DNA of 64,000 nt from Leptolyngbya sp. SIOISBB (GTDB lineage Bacteria > Cyanobacteriota > Cyanobacteriia > Phormidesmidales > Phormidesmidaceae): contig JAAHII010000001.1 of NCBI GenBank assembly GCA_010671905.1, positions 3,782,001 to 3,846,000 on the forward strand, in the 5' to 3' direction. A program made the position numbers and the translations under genes. Of this stretch, positions 1-8,741 are shown piece by piece (position 1 is the first letter of the stretch; each line of letters opens with the position of its first letter). The notes beneath the pieces were generated by a model. It did not search any database and had not been told where the DNA came from. It was given only the letters and a program-made list of their open reading frames with translations.

Positions 1-306
1 TTCGCCATAGATCCAGGGAAACGAGCCGCCTAACCGTTGCACTAAAACCCGTCCATCGGGCTTCATGTCTTTGACGATGCCGCCGATTTCGTCTTTATGG
101 GCGGTGATGGCGATCGCCCCCTTACCCCTGCCGGGGATCCGAGCCACAATATTGTCGGCGTCATCTTGCCAGTGATCAATACCCAGAGACGACAAGCGGT
201 TGAGCAGCTCGGCATTAATTTCTTGCTCTGCCCCACTGGGGGAATGGCACATGACTAAGTCAGCAATCGTGTCATAAAGAGTGTCGTAAATCTCAGGCTT
301 GGACAT
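1..306 (-). CDS. M42 family metallopeptidase (N-terminal part, runs off window)
   Basis: The first 102 codons of a minus-strand gene are present; the start codon is the ATG complement at 304-306 and the rest lies beyond base 1. The translation begins MSKPEIYDTLYDTIADLV, followed by HSPSGAEQEI and the metal-site segment TAHKDEIGG. The latter corresponds to the H-x-D-E-[IVL]-G motif of M42 aminopeptidases/deblocking peptidases, cytosolic dodecameric di-metal enzymes that trim peptides. Family identity rests on these N-terminal motifs only; catalytic residues further on cannot be checked. Confidence 0.75.
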   Translation of the reverse strand, partial: MSKPEIYDTLYDTIADLVMCHSPSGAEQEINAELLNRLSSLGIDHWQDDADNIVARIPGRGKGAIAITAHKDEIGGIVKDMKPDGRVLVQRLGGSFPWIYGE

Positions 307-392
307 CACAAGGGGTGAGGGGAGACAGCTTGTCACCAGCATGCCACCAAATAATCGGCGATCGCCGCTGTCCTACCTGGGGATGGTCTGAC

Positions 393-494
393 AGGCCGCC
401 GTTTGATCAGGTTGCCTTGGTTTGTTGCAATCGTTGTCTGGCAATCATTCCGACCTCCGCATTCCGACTTCCGCATTCCGCATTCTGCGATACC
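393..494 (+). repeat. Dispersed ~100-nt repeat, copy A
   Basis: Begins around GGCCGCCGTTTGATCAGG and ends ATTCTGCGATACC, downstream of the UvrD-like gene's stop. It aligns along its length with copy B (17798-17899, opposite strand); the last 22 bases are identical in A and B. The two share the pattern CAGGTTGCC...TCTGGCA...CATTCC. Confidence 0.6.
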
Positions 495-507
495 TGTGAG
501 CGTTGAC

Positions 508-2868
508 TCAGCGATGGCTCTCGGCTAACTGCGACATCACCACGGGCAAAACGGGGCATGGCGGCAACTCAGTCAAGTTGTCAGGATTGCTCCAGGTAAA
601 GGGAGCGGTATGGGCCGCAGAGATCCACAGCAAGCGTTTGGCCCGGGTCATCGCTACGTAGAGCAGGCGAAACTCTTCAGCGGTTTTCAAGTTTTTGGCC
701 TGCTGCCATGCCGTTAATAAATCAGGGATCGGTGCGGCATTTTGCTCGGCATGGGTCTGGGCTCGGATTTGCGCGCGAGCCACCTCAGGCAGACTAAAGT
801 CGCCTAAAAACGTCTGCTGAGGCGGCACCCATAAGTTGCCTGGAATCGTCCGCTCGTGCAGAAAGGGCAGAAAGACGACATCCCAATCCAACCCCTTGGC
901 CTTGTGCATGGTCAAGATCGTAAGCTGCCCACGTCGGGTGTAGCGATCATCGCGATCTTCGGTATCTACTGCCTCGAAGCGTTCGGAGCCGACAATTTCC
1001 TGCAGCGTTTGAATCATCGCTCGTAGAGTATTGTCTTCGCGGTTTTGCTGCGCGAGTCGGGCGGCGAGCTTGTCGGCGGTGGCGAGTTCGCTTTGGTTGT
1101 AGCCCAGAGTTAACCCAGCAAAGGGAATGAGGTGATAGGGCGGTAATTCAAACCGCGATCGCAGCAGCCCCGTACACAATCGTCGCGCTTGCTCGGCAGC
1201 CTCGGTCAAGGGTGGCGCATCCAACGGCCCCGGATACATAAATTGTTCGGGTTGTTTGGCCAGCAGATTCAGATCTTGCGAGGGCATACGCTGGCGATCC
1301 ACAAAGACTCGCAGCAGTGCCTTCAGGCGATCGGGTGAATGGGGCCGCTCAATGAACTGCAGAATGGTCAGCATTTCTGAGGGCACATGGGTTTGGCGCT
1401 CTTGTTCGCCAACGTCGTAGATTTGCAGGCCGGTGCTGAGTAAATCGACGCCGAGGGTCTCTGGATCATGCAACAGCTGATTGATAAAGCGCCCCTGACG
1501 ATGCTCACGCACCAAGATCGCCTGACTCAACTGGGGATCAGCTTCGTGTAAGGCCAGCGATCGCTGGGCCAGCAGCCGGACTGTTTCCGTCACCGTGGCG
1601 GGACGATAAAACTCGACGCCGCCACTCATCGGAGCTGGGTTGGCATCCGGCTGGGGATCATCGGACGGCACGCGATGGATGGTCTGGAAGCGGAAGGGGG
1701 CGACAGTGCCCGCTAAGCCAGCTTCGTTGACCCAGGCCAGCATAGCGTTAGCCGCCGCCATAATCATGGGACTACTGCGGCCCGCTTGGTCCATCACCAC
1801 GAGACGGTTTTGGCGTTGAGCGCGATCGCAAAACTGGTTAAAAAAGACCGGATCGGCGGGCGTAAACGTCGAGTTGATGGCCTGGTTGGGATCGCCTACC
1901 CGCACTAAATTCAGCGCCCCTGTGGCATCGTCGACATCGCGCGCCAATGTTTCTAAAAGCTGAGTTTGCAATGGTGACGAGTCCTGGGCCTCATCTTCGA
2001 ACACGGCAAACACGCGCTTTTGCCAAAATCGCTGCGCTTCATCGTCGGCTAACACCTGTAATGCTGCCAAGATCATGTCGTCATAGTCAATCAGGTGTCG
2101 TTGTGCCAGCAATTGTTGGTACTGGTCATACAGTCCCGCCGCGACCGCCAACACGTCATAATCTTCGACGTCGTCGGTCAGAGTGCGGGTGACTGAGTCA
2201 GCCAGTTGCGATAGTGCTGGTGGCATCAGGCCGGAGCTTTTGGCCTCATGAATGACTGTGGTCGCGAGGTTGGGCAAAATTTCTGTCCGCAAGGTAGACT
2301 GCCGCCGCAACCGCTCAGTTTCCTCGCCGTCAAACTGTCGTCCTTCAATCAAGCGCTGATATAAGGCCGGATGGTCGGCCATCCACTTTTCTACGCAGGT
2401 GCGGATTAAGCGGTTGTTTTGCGTCGGGGTGAGCAACGTCAGCGTATCGAGGCTGATGCCCGATAGGTCGGGATTGCGGGTGGCAATGGTGAGCGCCAGA
2501 CCATGCAGCGTATACACGACAAAGCTGTTGAGAGGATATTGCAGCGATCGCAAATGGCGCTGCACCTTGGCTTTCAGATTCGCGGCTGCCGACCGGGTGA
2601 ACGTGACGAGCACTAACTGACGTTTGACATTGAGTTCATGGCGCACAATCGCGATCGCGGCACCGGCAGCCATCCCCGTCGATTTACCCGCACCGGGAAC
2701 TGCCGATACGGCTAGCGGGCCACCCTGCCAGTCGGCCAACGCCCGCTGCCCCGCCCGCAGACTCGCTCGAATCTCAGTTAATTGCGCGGTTCTGTCAGAC
2801 GCGATCGCCCCTGCCATCCCGATCATCCTTATGCCAAAAGTACTTTTGTCCCCCTGGGCGATTGGCAC
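508..2868 (-). CDS. UvrD/Rep-type superfamily 1 ATP-dependent DNA helicase
   Basis: A 786-residue SF1 helicase. Visible motifs in order: Walker A AVSAVPGAGKST (about residues 53-64), Walker B/motif II VFEDEAQDSS, motif III VGDPNQAIN, motif V LTMHKAKGLDWDVVFLP and motif VI RLLYVAMTRAKRLLW near the C-terminus. These are the UvrD/PcrA/Rep signatures, so it should translocate on single-stranded DNA in repair or replication restart. The DEAQ box (rather than DEXQ variants with Y) and moderate length suggest a cyanobacterial UvrD-like paralogue rather than canonical PcrA. Several Met codons lie within the first 20 residues, so the exact start is uncertain. It is transcribed away from the neighbouring SGNH gene's 3' end on the same strand. 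Confidence 0.88.
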   Translation of the reverse strand: MPIAQGDKSTFGIRMIGMAGAIASDRTAQLTEIRASLRAGQRALADWQGGPLAVSAVPGAGKSTGMAAGAAIAIVRHELNVKRQLVLVTFTRSAAANLKAKVQRHLRSLQYPLNSFVVYTLHGLALTIATRNPDLSGISLDTLTLLTPTQNNRLIRTCVEKWMADHPALYQRLIEGRQFDGEETERLRRQSTLRTEILPNLATTVIHEAKSSGLMPPALSQLADSVTRTLTDDVEDYDVLAVAAGLYDQYQQLLAQRHLIDYDDMILAALQVLADDEAQRFWQKRVFAVFEDEAQDSSPLQTQLLETLARDVDDATGALNLVRVGDPNQAINSTFTPADPVFFNQFCDRAQRQNRLVVMDQAGRSSPMIMAAANAMLAWVNEAGLAGTVAPFRFQTIHRVPSDDPQPDANPAPMSGGVEFYRPATVTETVRLLAQRSLALHEADPQLSQAILVREHRQGRFINQLLHDPETLGVDLLSTGLQIYDVGEQERQTHVPSEMLTILQFIERPHSPDRLKALLRVFVDRQRMPSQDLNLLAKQPEQFMYPGPLDAPPLTEAAEQARRLCTGLLRSRFELPPYHLIPFAGLTLGYNQSELATADKLAARLAQQNREDNTLRAMIQTLQEIVGSERFEAVDTEDRDDRYTRRGQLTILTMHKAKGLDWDVVFLPFLHERTIPGNLWVPPQQTFLGDFSLPEVARAQIRAQTHAEQNAAPIPDLLTAWQQAKNLKTAEEFRLLYVAMTRAKRLLWISAAHTAPFTWSNPDNLTELPPCPVLPVVMSQLAESHR

Positions 2869-2988
2869 TCTTGCCTAGGGGATTGGCTCAATCTTAAGCG
2901 AAAGCTTCAGCCACGATGGCAACGAAATTCGAGATTGGGTCAAGCATCTGACCCCCCACTCTAAGACTTTCACACTTCGTGCCAGCGA

Positions 2989-4224
2989 CTAAAGAGCGCG
3001 AGCCAAAATCGCCTGCTGCCACAAGGCATATCCTTGAGGATTCAGATGCAGGCCGTCGGTGGTCAAGTCAGGACGCAAATGCCCCCATTCATCGCGGAAG
3101 GAGGGATGGAGATCGCGATACTCGACGGCACTTTGCTGGGTCATGCGGGCTAGTTGGGTATTGAGCGATCGCACCCGGTCGTTCCCAATCTCGGCTCGTC
3201 GGGTCGGCAACACAGAATAGACAATAATCTGCGCTTGAGGATGCTGCCGCTGCAAAATTCTGACCGTGCGCTGCAAGTTACTCACAATCTGCGCTTCGGG
3301 CACACCATTTTTGAGATCATTAGCGCCCGCCATCAGGTGAATCGTGGTGGCGCGAGTGTGCGCAAAGGTACTGACTCGCTGCAAAATGCCAGCCGTGGTA
3401 TCGCCCGAAATGCTCTGATTGAGCCAGAGGCGATCGCGGGGCAGCATCTCCGGCGGTAGCCAGAGCCCAAAGGAATCGCCCACGATAACTTCTAAGCGGT
3501 TGCTGCCCTGCCCTCTCGACATCGCCCGAGCTTCTTGTGAGAGTAACCCTTTCCAGTCTTCGTAGGTGGGTTGTCGACTGACTGTCCGCCACTGATTAGC
3601 GTAAGCGTCGGGGGCCAGGCGTGTATACGATCGACCTGATTGTAGAGCGAGCTGGCGTTGGCGATAGAGCTCTGAGCCATTGCTAGGTCGTACGGTGTTG
3701 CTCGGCAATCGCACGGGCGTGGCAGGGTTAGCAGCGATCGCTGGGGGGGAACTGAATTGCGGTGGCTGAGCGACTGGTGCCGGGAGTGAACGCTGAGCCG
3801 TGGGTAAATTGAGGGGCATTGGGTGGGTTACCGGCAACGGGGCAGCGGCAGTTTGGGCGGGTGGGCTGGCAGGGGCCACGTCAGACAAGACACAGACCGC
3901 TAAGCGATTGGCATCGGCGCGCTCGCAGAGTTCAGTAAACTGGGGATTGCCTCTAGTGACGGCTGGGGCGATCGCAGCGCTGTCACGGGTAACATCCGCG
4001 CCTGCTGCTTCTCGTTCTGAGGGGGCAATGGTTGCTGGTGGAGTAATGGTCGGTACGTCCGTCGTGGTGTCGCAATCACTCACGAGAGATTGCATTAACA
4101 AGAGACAAACTTCAGCAGCCATAATCGACACCTTTGCAGCATGTTTTTTTTGACAAGTCTTAGGGCGGCAATTCAGGACGATTTTTCTAAAGGACTGTAA
4201 AGTTATCGATCCGTATGGAACCAA
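2989..4224 (-). CDS. SGNH/GDSL-type hydrolase
   Basis: The C-terminal half carries SGNH esterase blocks: VIVGDSFGLWLP (block I, nucleophile Ser in GDS), GDTTAGIL (block II, Gly), HLMAGANDLKNG (block III, GxND) and DGLHLNPQGYALW (block V, catalytic Asp and His). These enzymes hydrolyse esters or acyl/acetyl groups on lipids or polysaccharides. The N-terminal ~170 residues are low-complexity, Pro/Ala-rich and look like a linker, so the protein may be exported and tethered. The N-terminal 34 residues of the longest reading frame look unnatural. An internal Met (MAAEVCLLLMQSLV) followed by a short hydrophobic run is a plausible alternative start. Substrate unknown. Confidence 0.75.
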   Translation of the reverse strand: MVPYGSITLQSFRKIVLNCRPKTCQKKHAAKVSIMAAEVCLLLMQSLVSDCDTTTDVPTITPPATIAPSEREAAGADVTRDSAAIAPAVTRGNPQFTELCERADANRLAVCVLSDVAPASPPAQTAAAPLPVTHPMPLNLPTAQRSLPAPVAQPPQFSSPPAIAANPATPVRLPSNTVRPSNGSELYRQRQLALQSGRSYTRLAPDAYANQWRTVSRQPTYEDWKGLLSQEARAMSRGQGSNRLEVIVGDSFGLWLPPEMLPRDRLWLNQSISGDTTAGILQRVSTFAHTRATTIHLMAGANDLKNGVPEAQIVSNLQRTVRILQRQHPQAQIIVYSVLPTRRAEIGNDRVRSLNTQLARMTQQSAVEYRDLHPSFRDEWGHLRPDLTTDGLHLNPQGYALWQQAILARAL

Positions 4225-4339
4225 CTCATCAGAAATTCTGTGCTATTGCGTCTCATTGGTCTAATCCAGCTGTGCTCATCGGTGCTTTACGAGCGTCGTC
4301 TTGACGGCAGAAAGTACTGGACCTCTTGCGATCGCAAAG

Positions 4340-4369
4340 TTGACATCCTTCTTCTTGATGGAGAATAAT
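4340..4369 (+). promoter_or_regulatory. Candidate sigma-70 promoter of rplU-rpmA
   Basis: A consensus TTGACA (4340-4345) is followed after 17 bp by GAATAA (4363-4368), or after 18 bp by AATAAT (4364-4369). This predicts a transcript start near 4375 and a leader of about 80 nt before rplU. No other promoter-like pair as good is seen upstream. Confidence 0.5.
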
Positions 4370-4397
4370 GGAGGTTCGTGTGTAAACCCGCTCGGAT

Positions 4398-4430
4398 CAG
4401 GCTGCTTCAAAACAGCAAGGCTGTTGCCTG
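4398..4430 (+). promoter_or_regulatory. Hairpin in the rplU 5' leader
   Basis: CAGGC (4398-4402) pairs with GCCTG (4426-4430), enclosing a 6-bp helix AACAGC/GCTGTT (4411-4416 with 4420-4425) with loop AAG and an 8-nt bulge on the 5' side. The hairpin ends about 23 nt before the rplU start codon. Leaders that autoregulate r-protein operons look like this, but a role here is inference. Confidence 0.35.
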
Positions 4431-4453
4431 TACGGCGATCGCAAGGAAAATCA

Positions 4454-4861
4454 ATGACTTACGCAATTATTGAAGCCAGTGGCAAGCAGTTTCGGGTCGA
4501 GCCAGGCCGGTTTTATGACTTTGACCGCATGGCGGTAGATGAAGACGGCAACGTTGATATCGATCAGGTGCTGCTCGTCTCCCACGATGGTGAAACGATG
4601 GTGGGTCAGCCTCATGTTGAGGGCGCGTCGGTTTCTGGCACGGTGATGCGTCATCTAAGAGGGCGCAAAATCATCGTTTACAAAATGAAGCCCAAGAAAA
4701 AGACCCGTAAGAAGCGGGGTCATCGTCAAGAGCTGACCCGCTTAATGATTGACACTATCAGCGTCAACGGTAAGGTTTTGGCGGGTGAAACGGCAGCGGC
4801 AGCAGCAGTCGTCGCTGATCAGCCAGCGTCAGTGGCACAAGAAACGACGGAAGAAGAATAA
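4454..4861 (+). CDS. rplU: 50S ribosomal protein L21
   Basis: A 135-residue protein starting [18 protein letters not shown] with the L21 hallmarks [40 protein letters not shown] and the terminal R-x-T segment around [12 protein letters not shown]21 binds 23S rRNA domain VI in the large subunit. The start at 4454 is chosen because it begins the conserved N-terminus and has AAGGAAAA just upstream; the reading frame is open for a further 51 codons upstream but those residues are not L21-like. After the conserved core there is an Ala/Glu-rich tail typical of cyanobacterial L21. It is followed by rpmA after 33 bp, the standard L21-L27 operon. Confidence 0.96.
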   Translation: MTYAIIEASGKQFRVEPGRFYDFDRMAVDEDGNVDIDQVLLVSHDGETMVGQPHVEGASVSGTVMRHLRGRKIIVYKMKPKKKTRKKRGHRQELTRLMIDTISVNGKVLAGETAAAAAVVADQPASVAQETTEEE

Positions 4862-4894
4862 ATCTCATGTTGATTTAGTTGAAGGTTAAAGCTC

Positions 4895-5158
4895 ATGGCT
4901 CATAAGAAAGGTACCGGTAGTACTCGTAACGGTCGCGATTCCAATTCCAAACGCTTAGGTGTTAAGCGCTACGGTGGTCAAATCGTGACGGCAGGCAGCA
5001 TTCTCATTCGTCAGCGGGGCACCAAGTTCCACCCTGGCAATAATGTGGGTCGTGGTGGTGATGACACACTGTTTGCTTTGGTTGACGGTATTGTGACCTT
5101 TGAGCGCAAAGGTAAGAATCGCAAGAAAGTGAGTGTGTATCCATCAGCAACTGTGTAG
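4895..5158 (+). CDS. rpmA: 50S ribosomal protein L27
   Basis: 87 residues beginning [20 protein letters not shown], the near-invariant L27 N-terminus that reaches toward the peptidyl-transferase centre, followed by [19 protein letters not shown] and [17 protein letters not shown]. There is no N-terminal extension needing cleavage, unlike Firmicute L27. It is second in the rplU-rpmA operon and is followed by a strong intrinsic terminator. Confidence 0.97.
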   Translation: MAHKKGTGSTRNGRDSNSKRLGVKRYGGQIVTAGSILIRQRGTKFHPGNNVGRGGDDTLFALVDGIVTFERKGKNRKKVSVYPSATV

Positions 5159-5184
5159 ACGCTGAGACACAGTTTGGGTTTGGC

Positions 5185-5216
5185 AAAAGATGGCTGATAT
5201 CAGCCATCTTTTTTGT
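5185..5216 (+). terminator. Intrinsic terminator after rpmA
   Basis: Bases 5185-5212 form a perfect 28-bp palindrome (GATGGCTGAT with its complement in the core, flanked by A4 and T4). The T run extends to 5214 and is followed by GTTGTT. It lies 27 bp after the rpmA stop. Confidence 0.85.
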
Positions 5217-5319
5217 TGTTTGCTTGTTGTTTTTGCCCTGTCAGGGTTGACTCATGTGAGCTTCACGCCTCCAGTGACTGAAATCTGGCACATTGGGAGG
5301 ATGCGGATTCGGGTAATTG

Positions 5320-7092
5320 ATGCTGGATTTTAGGAATACCAATACAGTTTGGGCGTCGGTACTAGTAGAAACGTTGGCGCGTCTGGGATTGACGACGGCG
5401 GTGATCTCGCCAGGGTCGCGCTCCACGCCCTTAGTAGTGGCTTGTGCTAGCCATCCGCAGATCCAAGCGATCCCGATATTGGATGAGCGATCGGCGAGCT
5501 TTTTTGCTCTGGGTGTGGCTAAAGCGAGTGGCCAGCCGACGGTTTTGGTGTGTACGTCCGGCACTGCAGGCGCGAACTATTTCCCCGCTGTGATTGAGGC
5601 CTATGAAAGCAACGTTCCCTTACTGATTCTGACGGCAGATCGCCCACCAGAATTACGCGACTGTGCTTCTGGCCAAACGATTGATCAGCAAAAACTATTT
5701 GGCGATTACGTGCGAGGTTATCGCGAACTAGCCTTGCCCGAAACGACCATTCCACAACTGCGCTATTTGCGGCAGGTCATGGCTCAGATGTGGCAGCAGA
5801 GTCAGTTTCCTGTGGCGGGGCCGGTGCATATCAATTGTCCCTTTCGGGACCCACTGGCCCCGATCGCTGAGCCCCATAGTGATTTGCAGCAAACCCTGGT
5901 TGCCCAGGTGAACTCGACGTTCTTTAGCCACCTGACAACTCAGACTGCGCCCACCCTGCTGGCGACACCTACGATGGCATTGCCGACAGCGTTAGGGCAG
6001 ACTGAGCGCGGTCTGATTATTGCCGGACCCCATTCCACCGCTAGTGCGGCGGCGGATCGGGTCTATTGTGAGGCGATCTCGACCCTCGCTAAACAGTTAG
6101 GTTGGCCGGTGCTGGCAGACGGTCTCTCGCCTTTAAGAAATCACGCTCAGCTGAATCCTCACTTAATCAGCACTTACGACTTACTCCTGCGACATCAATC
6201 TCACGCGGCTGCCCTGGTGCCAGAGCAGGTGCTACAACTAGGACCTTTACCGACGAGCAAGGTATTGCGCCAATGGTTAGCGACGATCGACCCCCAACGC
6301 TGGATTCTTGACTGTAGTGGCCGCAATCGCGATCCCCTCCATGGTCAAGCGATGCTTTTGCCCATGACGATCGCGGCCTTAATCGCGCAGTTAACCTCAC
6401 GGACGTTATCCACAAATTTGGCAGACTCGGCCTATGGGCGACAGTGGCAGCATCGTGACGCGATCGCCTGTCAACGCCTCGGAGAAAAATTGGCGACCTT
6501 AGAACCGCTCTTTGAGGCCAAGCTAAGTTGGCTACTACCGAATCTCATGTCGCCAAAGACCCCTTTGATGATTGCGAACAGTATGCCGGTACGGGATGTC
6601 GAGTGGTTTTGGCCACTTAACGATCGTGGTATCAGGCCCTACTTTAGTCGAGGGGCGAACGGCATTGACGGTACGCTCTCGACGGCTATGGGAGTCGCTC
6701 ATCATCATGGTCAAGCGGTACTGCTCACCGGGGATTTGGCGCTCTTGCACGACAGCAACGGCTTTTTGAATGCCCGGATGCGCTCGGGCCATTTGACCAT
6801 TTTGCTGATCAATAATCAGGGGGGTGGCATTTTTGAGAGCTTACCAATTGCTCAGTTTGATCCCCCATTTGAGAAATTTTTTGCAACTCCACAGCAAGTT
6901 GACTTCGCTGCCCTCGCGACGGTTCATCAGATTGACTACGAGCAAATTACAACCTGGGAAATGCTTGCTGATCGCCTATCCGAGTTACCGACAACTGGGG
7001 TCCGACTGTTAGAGCTGCAGTGCGATCGCAAACGTGATGCCCAATTGCGGTCAACCCTCCTGGAATCAGCGGGAGATTTCACGCTGGATTGA
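5320..7092 (+). CDS. menD: 2-succinyl-5-enolpyruvyl-6-hydroxy-3-cyclohexene-1-carboxylate synthase (MenD)
   Basis: A 590-residue ThDP enzyme that condenses isochorismate with 2-oxoglutarate in the menaquinone/phylloquinone route; in cyanobacteria the end product is the photosystem I quinone. Seen in sequence: the N-terminal substrate motif AVISPGSRSTPL, the MenD-typical LILTADRPPELRDCASGQTIDQ, and the C-terminal ThDP/Mg motif TGDLALLHDSNGF followed by INNQGGGIFESLP. The ATG at 5320 is preceded in frame by a TTG at 5317. The gene converges on the Xaa-Pro aminopeptidase gene with only 68 bp between stops and no clear T-tailed terminator. Confidence 0.95.
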   Translation: MLDFRNTNTVWASVLVETLARLGLTTAVISPGSRSTPLVVACASHPQIQAIPILDERSASFFALGVAKASGQPTVLVCTSGTAGANYFPAVIEAYESNVPLLILTADRPPELRDCASGQTIDQQKLFGDYVRGYRELALPETTIPQLRYLRQVMAQMWQQSQFPVAGPVHINCPFRDPLAPIAEPHSDLQQTLVAQVNSTFFSHLTTQTAPTLLATPTMALPTALGQTERGLIIAGPHSTASAAADRVYCEAISTLAKQLGWPVLADGLSPLRNHAQLNPHLISTYDLLLRHQSHAAALVPEQVLQLGPLPTSKVLRQWLATIDPQRWILDCSGRNRDPLHGQAMLLPMTIAALIAQLTSRTLSTNLADSAYGRQWQHRDAIACQRLGEKLATLEPLFEAKLSWLLPNLMSPKTPLMIANSMPVRDVEWFWPLNDRGIRPYFSRGANGIDGTLSTAMGVAHHHGQAVLLTGDLALLHDSNGFLNARMRSGHLTILLINNQGGGIFESLPIAQFDPPFEKFFATPQQVDFAALATVHQIDYEQITTWEMLADRLSELPTTGVRLLELQCDRKRDAQLRSTLLESAGDFTLD

Positions 7093-7160
7093 ATCGGTCA
7101 TCGCCATGAGCAAACACTTGCCCCGTTTTTGTCCAGAGCAGACAGGGCTCAGCGTCCCCT

Positions 7161-8468
7161 TCAACCTTCCATATCGGCGACAGATTTCGGGACGCCTGCT
7201 GTCAGAACGTCGTTGCCTGTGTCAGTGACGAGGACATCATCTTCGATACGAATGCCGATACCGCGCCAGCGATCGTCGATCTGGGGTTGACCTTCTGCCG
7301 GTTCGTAGTCGGGCGTGACGTAGATGCCGGGTTCGACCGTGACGACATTCCCCACTTCAAAAGGCTTCCAAGTCTTGTCAGGATTCCGCAGGATGCCCGT
7401 ATCGTGGACGTCCAATCCCAAAAAGTGACCTGTGCCGTGCATGAAAAAGGCTTTGTGCTTTTTCTCCTCAATCAGGGTGTCGATATCGCCAGCGAGGAGC
7501 CCGAGCTCTACCAACCCTGCCGTAATCGTGCGCACCGCCGCATCGTGAAAGGCGTTGAACGGATTACCGGGTTTCACCTCAGAGATCGCTTTGAGCTGCG
7601 CGTCTAACACCAACTCGTAGAGAATGCGCTGCTCGTCACTGAATTTGCCTGCTACTGGAAACGTCCGCGTGATGTCGGCGTTGTAATAGCCGATGCAGCC
7701 TCCAGCATCAATCAATAACAAATCACCTGCCTGCATCTGCCGGTTATTTTCGACGTAATGCAAAATGCAGGCGTTGTCGCCTGAAGCCACGATGGAAGGA
7801 TAGGCTGGAGCGCCGCCCGCTAGCTTGAAGAGGTGCTCCATTTCAGCCTGGATTTCATACTCATAGCGACCCGGCTGGGCAATTTCGCGAGCATAGTTGT
7901 GCGCCTTGACTGAAACAGCGATCGCCTGACGCATTAACTCTATTTCTTCTGCTCCTTTGATCCGACGCTGAGCTTGTAAGAGCAGCTTGGCATCTTCGAT
8001 CGCCACTGGTCCGGTGCCGCGTTTCACATAAGACGCCAGCAGTCGCCGCCAGTGCTGGAGAATGCTGTGATTGAGAGGGGCATCATGGCCGAAGTGATAG
8101 TAAAGGCGATCTCCCCCTTTCAGATACTCCGGCAGCTTTTCATCCAGCTCATTCAGCGGGAACACTTCGTCGGCACCCAGAACTTCCTTAGCGACGTCAA
8201 CTCCCAGTCGTCGCCCGGACCAAATTTCTTTTTCCTTGTCCTTAGGTCGTACAAACAAGACAAACCGATGTTCTTCATGATGGGGAGCCAAAACAGCTAC
8301 GGCTCCCGGCTCATCAAAGCCAGTCAGGTAATAAAAGTCGCTGTCTTGGCGAAAGTTGTATTCGACATCGTTGTGCATGACGGCCAGCGGTGCACTGGCA
8401 AAAATGGCCGTACCGTTGCCAATGCGAGACATTAGACTCTGACGACGCTGCTGATAAACCGACTGCAT
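7161..8468 (-). CDS. pepP: Xaa-Pro aminopeptidase (M24B family)
   Basis: A 435-residue enzyme with an N-terminal creatinase-like domain (DSDFYYLTGFDEPGAVAVL) and a C-terminal pita-bread metallopeptidase domain. The dimetal ligands are all visible: Asp in LLIDAGGCIGYYNADITRTFP (two), His in HGTGHFLGLDVHD, Glu in TVEPGIYV and Glu in GIRIEDDVLVT. It removes N-terminal residues preceding proline, in the cytosol. Length matches the PepP group. Upstream (8572-8591) there is an 8-bp inverted repeat TGACGGTT/AACCGTCA that could be an operator. Confidence 0.93.
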   Translation of the reverse strand: MQSVYQQRRQSLMSRIGNGTAIFASAPLAVMHNDVEYNFRQDSDFYYLTGFDEPGAVAVLAPHHEEHRFVLFVRPKDKEKEIWSGRRLGVDVAKEVLGADEVFPLNELDEKLPEYLKGGDRLYYHFGHDAPLNHSILQHWRRLLASYVKRGTGPVAIEDAKLLLQAQRRIKGAEEIELMRQAIAVSVKAHNYAREIAQPGRYEYEIQAEMEHLFKLAGGAPAYPSIVASGDNACILHYVENNRQMQAGDLLLIDAGGCIGYYNADITRTFPVAGKFSDEQRILYELVLDAQLKAISEVKPGNPFNAFHDAAVRTITAGLVELGLLAGDIDTLIEEKKHKAFFMHGTGHFLGLDVHDTGILRNPDKTWKPFEVGNVVTVEPGIYVTPDYEPAEGQPQIDDRWRGIGIRIEDDVLVTDTGNDVLTAGVPKSVADMEG

Positions 8469-8741
8469 AGTGAACGCCTAAATTGAAAAGGTAGAGAACA
8501 TGGGGAAAGCAACCGCTAGGGACATGGATGAATCTGCCCCTCAAAATAGAAGCAGCAGTATTGACGGTTCAGGAACCGTCACAGCAAACCCCTTTGGTGA
8601 ACTAAGATAACGTCCCCAACACACTTTTGCGGTAATCACAGAACAGTGAGCCTCAGCCGAGGCGACAGAACCGTGCCAAAACACAGCCCAGCAGCACATC
8701 CTGCGGGGATTCAGAGAGGTGCTTGATTGGCTGCACCTGGC

